64,000 bases of DNA from Tissierellia bacterium (GTDB lineage: Bacteria > Bacillota > Clostridia > Tissierellales > Peptoniphilaceae), in assembly GCA_012519495.1 (NCBI GenBank), contig JAAYQA010000008.1:1-64000 (forward strand), in the 5' to 3' direction. Every line of letters starts with the position of its first letter. The stretch's first letter is position 1. Below, in pieces: positions 19,717 through 28,400 of the stretch. The notes beneath the pieces are model-generated. The model was not told where the DNA came from. It worked only from the letters and a program-made list of their open reading frames with translations, and ran no database searches. Made by a program: the position numbers and the translations under genes.

Positions 19717-20936
19717 TCTACGGTCTGCTGGGCAGGCGCCTGGGGCACAGCCACTCGCCTGCCATACACCGCATGCTGGGCAATCCCTCTTATGAGCTCT
19801 TTGAACGGGAAGAAGACGAATTGGCCGCCCTGTTTGCCAGAGAAGACATCGGGGGCTTGAATATCACAATCCCCTACAAAAAAACCGTGCTTCCCTATTT
19901 AACAGAGATGACAGACAAAGCCCGCCGTATCGGCTGCGTGAACACCGTCGTGTTTCATGCAGACGGAAGCCGCACAGGCGACAATACCGACTACGACGGT
20001 TTTGCCGGTACGCTGGACGGGTTGGATTATCCGGTCGACGGCAAACGCGCGCTTCTTTTGGGCACCGGCGCCACGTCGCAAACCGTCCGTACCGTACTGG
20101 TCGACCGCGGGGCAAAAGAAGTCCGCCGTCTGGGTAGAGAAGAACTCCCACCGGATGCAGACGCCCGTCATTTTGACCTGCTCATCAACTGCACACCGGT
20201 CGGCATGTACCCGAACAACGGGGAGAGCCTTGTAGATCTGTCCGGTTTTACCCGGCTTTCTGCCGTCATCGATCTCATTTACAATCCGCATCGCAGCCAT
20301 CTGCTTTTGCAGGCAAAAAAACGGGGCATACCCTATGCGGACGGACTGCCCATGCTCGTCCGGCAGGCCATGGCCGCATCGGAACAGTTCATCGGGAAAA
20401 GCTGCGCCAAAGAAGAGGACATTCTGCGCCGCCTGCGCAGGCAGACCGACAGTATTGTCCTCATCGGGATGCCCGGCTGCGGCAAAACCACGGTCGGAAA
20501 GACCCTGGCAGAAAGTCTGCCCAAGACTTTTGTGGATATCGACGAAGAAATAGAGAAGACTGCCGGCAAAACCATCCCGCAGATTTTTCAGGAAGAAGGG
20601 GAAGCGGGTTTTCGCGGGCGGGAAAAAACGGCCATACAGGCAGCCGGAAAAGAACCGAACCGGATCCTTGCCACCGGCGGAGGCGCGGTAAAAGACCCCG
20701 CCAATTACGATGCCCTGGCGCAAAACGGCCGCATCTACTATCTGCAAAGAGAGCTGGAGGCACTGCCCGTACAGGGGCGGCCCCTGTCTGCCGGAGGGCT
20801 TGCTACGCTGCAAACACTGTTTCAGGAGAGAGACCCGCTTTATCGCGCTTTTGCCGACAAATGCATCCCCCCGGGCACCATAGAAGAACAGGCCGCGTGG
20901 ATAAAGGAGGACTTCTATGCAAATTGCCATTATTAA
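19713..20936 (+). CDS. Fused shikimate dehydrogenase - shikimate kinase
   Basis: A 407-residue fusion performing steps four and five of the pathway. Residues 1-240 are AroE: GHSHSPAIHRML, the catalytic lysine in NITIPYKKT, DNTDYDGF and the NADP loop LLGTGATSQTV. Residues 248-407 are AroK: P-loop GMPGCGKTTVGK, FVDIDEEIE, and the GGGAV loop. Both active sites look intact. It overlaps pheA by four bases and aroQ by 20. Confidence 0.95.
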   Translation: MIYGLLGRRLGHSHSPAIHRMLGNPSYELFEREEDELAALFAREDIGGLNITIPYKKTVLPYLTEMTDKARRIGCVNTVVFHADGSRTGDNTDYDGFAGTLDGLDYPVDGKRALLLGTGATSQTVRTVLVDRGAKEVRRLGREELPPDADARHFDLLINCTPVGMYPNNGESLVDLSGFTRLSAVIDLIYNPHRSHLLLQAKKRGIPYADGLPMLVRQAMAASEQFIGKSCAKEEDILRRLRRQTDSIVLIGMPGCGKTTVGKTLAESLPKTFVDIDEEIEKTAGKTIPQIFQEEGEAGFRGREKTAIQAAGKEPNRILATGGGAVKDPANYDALAQNGRIYYLQRELEALPVQGRPLSAGGLATLQTLFQERDPLYRAFADKCIPPGTIEEQAAWIKEDFYANCHY

Positions 20937-21348
20937 CGGTCCCAATCTGAATCTTTTGGGACTGCGTGAACCGGAGATCTACGGTCACGGGACCTTGTCT
21001 GACCTGGAAGCGCTCTTGCAAGAAGAAGCCGGCCGGCTGCACATGCAGCTCAGCTTCTTTCAGTCCAATCACGAAGGAGAAATCGTGGACCATATTCAGT
21101 CCCTCTACGCGCATTGCGACGGCATCATCCTGAACGCCGCTGCTTACACGCATACCTCCATCGCCATTTTGGACGCCCTGAAAGCCGTATCCATCCCCGT
21201 AGTGGAAGTACATCTTTCCGACCCCAAACAAAGAGAAGCCTTCCGGCACCAATCCTATATCGCCGAAGTCGCCGTAAAAACCATAACCGGCCAGGGATTT
21301 GCCGGCTACATCCAGGCGCTGAGATACTTTGCGCCTGCGGCGCAATGA
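20917..21348 (+). CDS. aroQ: 3-dehydroquinate dehydratase, type II
   Basis: Third shikimate step. 143 residues with the type II signature NGPNLNLLGLREPEIYG, including the catalytic tyrosine, and VEVHLSDPKQREAFRH with the catalytic histidine. The last residues (FAPAAQ) and the stop codon are written by the palindrome GCGCCTGCGGCGCAATGA of repeat copy C, so the native C-terminus has been replaced or extended by the element. Confidence 0.96.
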   Translation: MQIAIINGPNLNLLGLREPEIYGHGTLSDLEALLQEEAGRLHMQLSFFQSNHEGEIVDHIQSLYAHCDGIILNAAAYTHTSIAILDALKAVSIPVVEVHLSDPKQREAFRHQSYIAEVAVKTITGQGFAGYIQALRYFAPAAQ

Positions 21349-21925
21349 AATCCAGCACGCAAACGTTTCAAGAAGTTTCTCCTTCGATGGACAGTTACAG
21401 GATCGTTTGCGTGCTGGACGAAATACCTCGCACGCGCCCGGCTTGTGCTCGGTGCGATATACGCGGCGTGCCCCGCGTGTTATGCGGTAGGATTGAGCGC
21501 CTTCGGCGCAATGAAATCGGCCTTCGGCCGACGATATATTCGCTATGCGAATGCGATATAACTTCGTGTATCGCTTCGCTCACACTCGTAACGATATACG
21601 CGGCGTGCCCCGCGTGTTATGCGGTAGGATTGATATGTGTAGCGGCGATTTTAAGATCGCCGAATGGACCGGAACCAACCCTGCGTTCACCTGTAGTGGC
21701 CGGCTCTGTTGCAAGCCTTGCACGTTTTGATGCTTTTCAAAACGCAATGCAAGACTCCTGCAAAGCTTCTCCAAGAGAACAGTGTATATCTATGCGATTG
21801 GCTAAGAAGCGATTGCCCGGCCACGGGCCAAATGTCCGCCAAACAACGCGGCCCGTTTATGAAACGCCGCATACCGACATACCCGTACAACTTTTCTACC
21901 CATCCCATTGGCGCCTTCGGGCGCC
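21329..21925 (+). repeat. Palindrome-rich intergenic element, copy C (longest copy)
   Basis: About 600 bp without a gene. It contains a 38-bp core (21366-21403) between 14-bp inverted repeats CCAGCACGCAAACG (21352-21365) and CGTTTGCGTGCTGG (21404-21417), a run of palindromes such as GCGCCTTCGGCGC and CGGCCTTCGGCCG spaced by AATGAAAT/ACGATATA, a GTAGCGGCGATTTTAAGATC block, and the ~250-bp part shared with copy B. A 275-codon ORF crossing it is an artefact. Confidence 0.88.
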
Positions 21926-21932
21926 TGTTTTA

Positions 21933-21962
21933 TTGCGCTAAAGCCGTCTGCAGTGTTATGAT
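21933..21962 (+). promoter_or_regulatory. Probable serA promoter
   Basis: TTGCGC (21933-21938) and TATGAT (21957-21962) are 18 bp apart, immediately downstream of repeat copy C and 34 bases before the serA start. Confidence 0.55.
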
Positions 21963-21995
21963 AGAAGAACATCATAGTAAAGGAAGTTGGAAAAT

Positions 21996-23162
21996 ATGTA
22001 TCACATAAAGGTTTATAATGCGATTGCCCATGAGGCGTTGGAACGGTTGGATGCAAATGCGTTTGCGATTACGGATGCGGATCCGCAGGGGATCTTATTG
22101 CGCAGTTACAATCTGCGGCAGGAGACTTTGCCGGATTCTTTATTGGCGATTGCGCGGGCCGGCGCGGGGACCAACAATATTCCAGTGGAGGAATGTGCCG
22201 GTAAGGGGATTGTGGTATTCAACACACCCGGTGCGAATTCCAATGCGGTGAAGGAGTTGGTGATCGCTTCGATGATTATTGCGGCAAGGAATCTGGTTTC
22301 AGCCAGTCGCTGGGCGCAGACTTTGCAGGGGGATATAGAGAAGCAGACCGAAGCGGGCAAAAAGCAGTTTCGGGGACAGGAACTCACCGGCAAAACGATC
22401 GGCATTGCGGGCATGGGTGCGATCGGCAGCCGGCTGGCGCGGGATTGTGTCAGTCTCGGGATGCGGGTGCTGGCGTATGATCCGTTTTTTACCGGTGATG
22501 CCCCCTGGAAGAATTCCGCTTCGGTGCGGCAGGTGGACAAGCTGGAGCTGCTGGTGCAGGAAAGCGACTTTATCACATTGCATGTTCCGTACAATAAGCT
22601 GAATCACCATTTGATGAATAGGAAAATGCTGAAAAAGATGCGTCCGGGTGCGGTGCTGCTGAATTTTTCGCGCGGACCATTGGTAGATGCGGACGCACTT
22701 TTGGAACAGATCGGAAAAGGAACGGGGAACCGCTACATTACCGACTTCCCGGAGGAGAAGCTGATCGGACAGGACGGGGTACTGCTGTATCCGCATTTGG
22801 GTGCTTCCACGGGCGAAGCCGAGGTAAACTGCGCCATGATGGCGGTGGAATCGCTGACGGATTATCTGGCAAACGGAAATATTAAGAATTCGGTGAACTT
22901 TCCGGATGTGCATCTGGACGGCCTTTCCGTGTACCGTTTCTGCATTTTTAATCGCAATATTGTGAATATGATCGGCAAGATATCGACCGCCCTTGCCGAA
23001 CGGCAGATCAATATCGAACATATTGTGAACCGAAGCAAAGGCGACTACGCCTATACCATGGTGGATATAGGGGATGTGGATCCGGCGGTTGTGCAGGAAG
23101 TAACGGAGTTTTTGCGGGAGCAGGAAGGCATCGTACGCGTGCGGGTAATTGGAGGACAATAA
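21996..23162 (+). CDS. serA: D-3-phosphoglycerate dehydrogenase
   Basis: First step of serine synthesis from glycolysis. The 388-residue protein starts at ATG 21996 after AAAGGAAG. It has the D-2-hydroxyacid dehydrogenase fold with GKTIGIAGMGAIGSRLA, a catalytic arginine in NFSRGPLVD, and a histidine in LYPHLGASTGEAE. A C-terminal ACT domain (about 315-388) is the usual serine-sensing region. There is no serC or serB next to it; it stands between two repeat copies. Confidence 0.92.
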   Translation: MYHIKVYNAIAHEALERLDANAFAITDADPQGILLRSYNLRQETLPDSLLAIARAGAGTNNIPVEECAGKGIVVFNTPGANSNAVKELVIASMIIAARNLVSASRWAQTLQGDIEKQTEAGKKQFRGQELTGKTIGIAGMGAIGSRLARDCVSLGMRVLAYDPFFTGDAPWKNSASVRQVDKLELLVQESDFITLHVPYNKLNHHLMNRKMLKKMRPGAVLLNFSRGPLVDADALLEQIGKGTGNRYITDFPEEKLIGQDGVLLYPHLGASTGEAEVNCAMMAVESLTDYLANGNIKNSVNFPDVHLDGLSVYRFCIFNRNIVNMIGKISTALAERQINIEHIVNRSKGDYAYTMVDIGDVDPAVVQEVTEFLREQEGIVRVRVIGGQ

Positions 23163-23204
23163 AGCAGGCACCCGAAGGTGCCAAAGAGGGAAGAGCGGCG
23201 AACA

Positions 23205-23375
23205 CAAGGTGAGTTCCGGTCCGTTCGGCGCAGGCCGCGTATTTCATAACGAGCGTGAGCGGAGCGATACGCTAAGTTATTTCCTCCAGCACGCAAACGA
23301 TCCTGTAACTGTCAATCGAAGGAGAAACTTCTTGAAACGTTTGCGTGCTGGATTTCATTGCGCCGTAGGCGCCTT
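23205..23375 (-). repeat. Palindrome-rich intergenic element, copy D
   Basis: This short copy has the complete inverted-repeat module: CCAGCACGCAAACG (23286-23299), 38-bp core (23300-23337), CGTTTGCGTGCTGG (23338-23351), then ATTTCATTGCGCCGTAGGCGCC. The right end encodes the last five residues of the minus-strand gene at 23355. A simple hairpin GGCACC-CGAA-GGTGCC at about 23168-23183 lies between serA and this copy. Confidence 0.85.
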
Positions 23376-24389
23376 CAGGGATTCGACGATTGTTTCTGCG
23401 AAGATTTGTGCCTGGGCGGGCAGTGCGGGGTTTTCTTTTACGGATTGGACATTGTGGGCGCGGACTTCCCAGGTGAAGTGCGGGGGAAGGGCGAAGGTTT
23501 TGTTGATGTGCAGGGCACTGATGAGCTGGCGGCTCAGGAGTTCGGCGCCGCTGTGGCCGGTTACGATGAGGGAGTAGAGGTTTTTGTCGAAAAACTTGCG
23601 TTTGCGAAACAGCGCCGTCATGCGATTGATGGCGCTTACGAAGTTGGCGGGGAGCATATCGTTGTAATTGGGCGTAAGTATGAGGATGCCGTCGGCGGCT
23701 TCAATGGAGGGGTAGAGCTTTTCTACGACATAGTCTTCGTAGATGCAGCGGGAGGCCTCTCCCATTTTTTTGCATAGTTCGTAGGCACATCCGCGGCAGT
23801 CGCGGATGTTTTCGTTTCCGAAAGAGAGCAGATCAATCTGTATGCCGCTAAGATGCGGGCGGATGAGATCCCAGATCGATAGCGTGGCGGACGCGTCGGG
23901 TTTTCCGATGGTCCAGACGGACAGGCGCGGGTTTTCTTTTCGTACAATCTCTTGTTCCAGTCGCCGGGCCAGGCTGTTCAGCTGATCCTGCAGGATTTCT
24001 GCAGGGCTTTTATGTAAGGGTGCGCTGAGCGGGGTGAGATTGTCCAGGTTTTTGGCGGCTTCCACGAGCGATCGGCCGGGCATACGTGCACCGGCCTTAT
24101 TGGCGTGATAGAGAAGCTGTACGCCGGCTTCCCGCGTGTGGAGTGCGGTGGGGCTGTATACGAAGACACCCATTCTTGTGCCGGGTGGAAACAGACCGCA
24201 GTCTTCGATCCAGCGGAGCAAAGCGGGGTCGTAGCTGTGCGACTGCAGATGGGCCGCCAAAAGGATGCGCCCGTTCGGTGTGGACAGGTCGCATTCTTGC
24301 GGGGTGCAGACGGTGTAGTCTGCAAAGGCGTTTTGCAGGGCGCGTTCGATCGTTTTGGGGAAGGAATGCGCACAGAGGAGTTGTTTCAT
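23355..24389 (-). CDS. Flavodoxin-fold oxidoreductase with a cysteine cluster
   Basis: 344 residues, taken from the ATG at 24389 that overlaps the upstream stop (ATGA). The C-terminal half looks like an NADPH-dependent FMN reductase/flavodoxin: LSVWTIGKPDAS, then LILTPNYNDMLPANF typical of the FMN site. A cluster CRGC-x4-C-x8-C near residue 213 resembles iron-sulfur flavoproteins. The N-terminal ~180 residues match nothing I know. It is last in a three-gene unit; its final residues (APTAQ) come from repeat copy D. The role is probably redox, the partner unknown. Confidence 0.7.
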   Translation of the reverse strand: MKQLLCAHSFPKTIERALQNAFADYTVCTPQECDLSTPNGRILLAAHLQSHSYDPALLRWIEDCGLFPPGTRMGVFVYSPTALHTREAGVQLLYHANKAGARMPGRSLVEAAKNLDNLTPLSAPLHKSPAEILQDQLNSLARRLEQEIVRKENPRLSVWTIGKPDASATLSIWDLIRPHLSGIQIDLLSFGNENIRDCRGCAYELCKKMGEASRCIYEDYVVEKLYPSIEAADGILILTPNYNDMLPANFVSAINRMTALFRKRKFFDKNLYSLIVTGHSGAELLSRQLISALHINKTFALPPHFTWEVRAHNVQSVKENPALPAQAQIFAETIVESLKAPTAQ

Positions 24390-25477
24390 ATTTGTACCTG
24401 CCTGAGTATGTGTACGGTTTCTTCCAGACGCCGGTAGAGGGCGCCGGGTACGGTTTGGTGTTCGATCTGTAAATACCCGTCTTTCTGACGGACGCGGCAG
24501 CCGAAGTAAATATCCTTCAGGGCGATGGATCCATAAAACCATTCTCCGCGCAGCCAGGCCAATAGCGTATAGGCGCCGCTGGAAAGACTCGGTCCGTAGA
24601 AGGGTTTTTTTCCGTGGGCACGGATAGTCAGATTGGCGGTTTTGGCGGCCTCTGTGAGGGCCTTTGAGCGCGCGTCGTCATAGTCGGTGAGGGAATTGGC
24701 AATCCAGAGTCCTTCGCCGTGCGGGCCGTAGGCGCGGCCTTCGTGAAGGAACTCCGGTGCGATTTCTTTGGCATAAAAGGCGGCCCGTGCGGCCATGACC
24801 CCCAGTCCGAGGCCAATGATCCGCTCGCGCGGGAAGAAGTCCAGCTCTTTGGCAGAAAAACTGCACAAGGCGTCGACCGGGTCCGACAGGATAAAGAGGG
24901 TGCCCGTAAAGGCGGACGCCCGCAGGAGCTGCAGGTATTCCGACAGGATCTTCCGATTGGCGGCAAACTGCATCATGCGGACATCGTCTCCTTCTTTGAG
25001 GACTGCGGGAACGCCGGCTGATGCCGCAAAGACCAGCGCGTCGCATTCGGTCAGCCGCTCTTTTTCCACTACGTATACATCCGGCATCGGCGTTTGCAGG
25101 TCGGGCGGGCGGCATTGGAGCAGTTCCATGCGCATGGCTTCGGCTTCTTTTGTATTTCTGGCATACAGGCCGATCTGCAGATCATTCTGTCCCATGAGGC
25201 GTAGCCCGAGGGCGCAGTGTGCGCCGACATCGCCCAGCCCGATGATATGAATGCGGGGTTTGTGTACAGGGGCAGGGGCGGTCGCAAACGCATGGGTAAA
25301 CAGAAGCTGTCCTTTTTCTGCATAGGGCTTCAGTTCCGGCACAAAGGTGTAGGGTATGCAGGAAGCGACGGCATCCAGCGACTCATCGCCTTCGGCCTGC
25401 AGGGGGTGGGTCAGCAGAAATTGCGACTTGGCCTGTTTGGGGTCACGGTTTCCCCGGATTCGTATGGTTTTATTCAT
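24386..25477 (-). CDS. Lactate/malate dehydrogenase-like protein of unknown substrate
   Basis: 363 residues. A Rossmann motif IHIIGLGDVGAHCALGL begins near residue 75, after a ~70-residue extension. ILSDPVDALCSF parallels the NPVD segment of LDH/MDH, and YGPHGEGLW parallels the catalytic-histidine GEHGDS segment. Other LDH landmarks, such as the substrate-loop arginines, are not clear, so the substrate cannot be called. It overlaps both neighbours (8 and 4 bases), implying strict co-expression with the 1597-residue protein and the flavodoxin-like protein. Confidence 0.65.
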   Translation of the reverse strand: MNKTIRIRGNRDPKQAKSQFLLTHPLQAEGDESLDAVASCIPYTFVPELKPYAEKGQLLFTHAFATAPAPVHKPRIHIIGLGDVGAHCALGLRLMGQNDLQIGLYARNTKEAEAMRMELLQCRPPDLQTPMPDVYVVEKERLTECDALVFAASAGVPAVLKEGDDVRMMQFAANRKILSEYLQLLRASAFTGTLFILSDPVDALCSFSAKELDFFPRERIIGLGLGVMAARAAFYAKEIAPEFLHEGRAYGPHGEGLWIANSLTDYDDARSKALTEAAKTANLTIRAHGKKPFYGPSLSSGAYTLLAWLRGEWFYGSIALKDIYFGCRVRQKDGYLQIEHQTVPGALYRRLEETVHILRQVQI

Positions 25478-28400
25478 CTTCGCCGGAGCTTCGTATGATG
25501 CTCGCCTCCAGTCGTTTCAAGAGGTGAATGTCGTTTTTAATGGATGCGCTGACATGCAGATCCATATCCTCGACACCTTTGTAGTCGGGAATGCGCGGAT
25601 GATGCAGGACGTCAAAAATATCGCGCAGCGATACGGTTTTTCCGTTCAGATCCAGATACACCCGCTCCAGCTGACTGAACAGCTGATGCGCGTTTTCCAG
25701 ACAGATGCGGCTGAAGGCATACAGCGCTTCATTGGTCCCTTTTTTGATAAACGAAGGCGACACATACGGCAGGAGCATATTGATGGTGGGTATCAGGGTG
25801 CCGTTAACCAGGCGCGTGTCCACCATGTCGCCGCCGATATAGGGATACAGGTCGGATTCCTTGAACCAGTAGCGCAGGCGGGGCACAAAGTAGCAGTAGT
25901 CGACTTCCAGATTTTCCGCCATGGCAAACTCCAGCCCTTTCATGCTGAGGATACCGACAAACATTTTTTCGATCCCGACGCCATTTCTCTCCAGTGCGGG
26001 CTTGACCACGCGGATCCGGTAGCCTTTGTGCAACAGATCGTCGACGAGAAGAACCGGTTTGTCGAACGCGTTGATGATTTTGCACTGATCGTCCAGAGGC
26101 AGATAGTACGGGAACGATTTGATCGTGAAGTTTTTGATGCTTTTACTGAAGGTTTTTTCCGTGTGTATTGTTTTGGTGATGGTATTGGGGACGATTTCTC
26201 CGTTGAGGTGTTCGCCGAAGGGCACGCACATGGCGGGGCCCAGCTTCCGGGGTTGTGTGGGTACAACGGGCACGCCGTTGTAGGCGGTGATCCGTTCGAT
26301 CAGCTTCTGATTGATCATGCTGCGGGTAAAGCTGAGGATCAGCGTGTTGGGGAAAAGCTCGGTGAGGGTTTCTTTCATGCGCTTGCGGTTTTCCCGTATG
26401 ACCTGGGTGACCGACGGATGTGCATTATAGGGTTTTTTGATGAACTTTTCGATATCCAGATTCAGCGTAACAGGATTGGAGGAGTCCACGAGCATGGTGT
26501 CGTGGGATTCTTCTTTGGCCAGATAGCGGAATCCCGACTGGGTCAGCAGATCGGTGTATTCTTTGTTGTAGCGCATTTTGTTGGTAAACAGGATATTGTC
26601 AAAGTTGTGGGACACAATATGCGCAAAAGCCTCGTTGACCAATTCTTCTCGCAGCGAATTGAACCGCCGGCTGATAAAGACACCATGCAGATAGGCGATC
26701 GGGCCGCGGGTGCTCTCCCGGATTGTGGAGATGGTCGGGATATGCCGGAAGTAGTAGTACAGGTCGATGATTTCGATTTTTTCGTACAGCACCACACAGA
26801 GCAGCTCGTCGGTGTCGGTGGCAATAAAGCGCAATACAGTGGGCTTTTCTTCCCGCACATGCACCATAATGTCTTCTTTGGTGACCGAGGTGATGAAGTC
26901 GAGGTCTGACTGCGTGATTTCCCGCGAGGCTTTGAGCGTGTATTGCGAGCTGGTGACCGTGGTTTTGAACGGGTCGTCTCGTTTGTACAGCTTGTGTTCC
27001 ATGATATAGTCGCGCACCATGGGATTGACCAGATGGCTGATATCGCGATTGTTGTCGATGGAGTCGCGGATAAGGGTAGAGCTGATAAACTGAAGGTCCA
27101 GATCCAATGAGACCAGTTCATAAGGACCGGTGACTTTTTCCTGTATGGCTTTTTCGGAATGTTCGCCCCTTTGCTGCCGGCGCATATAAATGAGATGCGG
27201 CAGGGCGCGCAGCGTTTCGTTGTGCCGGTAGGCGCTCGCGTTTTCCACGACATCGGCGCCGACAAGCAGCGTGAGGGTTTTACCGGCAAACAGTTCTTTC
27301 AGCGTCTGCATATTTTTTTCGTTGGCGATATTCATTTGGATATCGGACGGGAAGATATACACATTGCGTTCCGCACTGACCGACATTTCCACGATTTTTT
27401 CGCGCATGAGATAGGGCAGGGGTTTTTTCGACCAGGAGAATTCATCGATCGATACATAGACTTCGTAGCCGAGATTGCGCACGTCGCGGCAGATCGCCAG
27501 ATGCCCGAGCGAAAACGGGTCGAAGGTGCCGGGAAAGAAGGCGACTTTGTCGATATTGGGGATGACAATTTCCCCGCGTGTGAGCTGGTATTCGGTTATG
27601 CATTTGTAGATCTGGTTTAAGGAATAGGCATTGCTGAGATAGGTAAAGCCTTCGTCTTCTGTGGTCAGAAGGGTGAGAATCTTCTTGCCGTATTCGCGCA
27701 GATAATAAGCCTGGGTTTCCTGATAGATGCGGCGGGAGTTGAAAATATACGAGCCCAGTACGGCAAATGCCTCGGTATGCACAAGCAGCTTGGGTGAGGA
27801 AATTACAGAGATCAAAAGTCCGATCAGGCGATTGCGCCGCTTGTTGTGCAGGGTGGCGTCCTCGTTTCCTTTTTCAATGTATTCGTCGTAGAGTTCGATG
27901 GAGCGGCCCAGGGTATGCAAAATGGCGTGCAGGGTTTCCAGCCCGTCGGATTTCAGTTTGACGTCGAAGTCGTCCAGGATCTCGTTGAGTTCCCGCGGTT
28001 CCAGATACAGAAGGATTTCTCCCAAAAACTTGGGGATCATGCGGACAAAATTGTAGTCGTTCATTTCGAGCCCGCGCAAGAGTTCAATGGCGATGTCGTT
28101 GACTTCGGCCGGCTTCATATGCCGTACCAATTGTACGAGATGCCGACCCGCCTGTTCGCGGACAATGTCAAATTCCGATACTTTCAGCAGATTGCAGTAA
28201 TGGAACGCCACATGCAGAAGATGCGCTTCGTGTTCGGTGGCGGCCATGTAGAGGATTTCGATATTGATCTTCTTGACGATCCAGGGGGTTTCCGTTTTCA
28301 GATTGCTGAGGAAAATGCCGGCCGTACTGCTTTGCGGCGAACGGAAGCAGGCCGAAAGCGGTTGCGGCAGGGGGGCAGTTTCGTCGTAGCGCTGTGCAAT

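Noticed and set aside
21114-21941. A 275-codon plus-strand ORF running from inside aroQ through repeat copy C
   Set aside because: It follows the palindromic repeat in a non-aroQ frame and gives repetitive, non-protein-like sequence.
21926-21995. A T-box or serine-responsive leader before serA
   Set aside because: No GGGTGGTACCGCG sequence, terminator or leader ORF between the repeat and serA; only a promoter is seen.
25356-26909. A 517-codon plus-strand ORF opposite the giant protein
   Set aside because: Antisense shadow: the minus-strand frame contains clear PRTase-like and nucleotidyltransferase motifs, while this frame has none.
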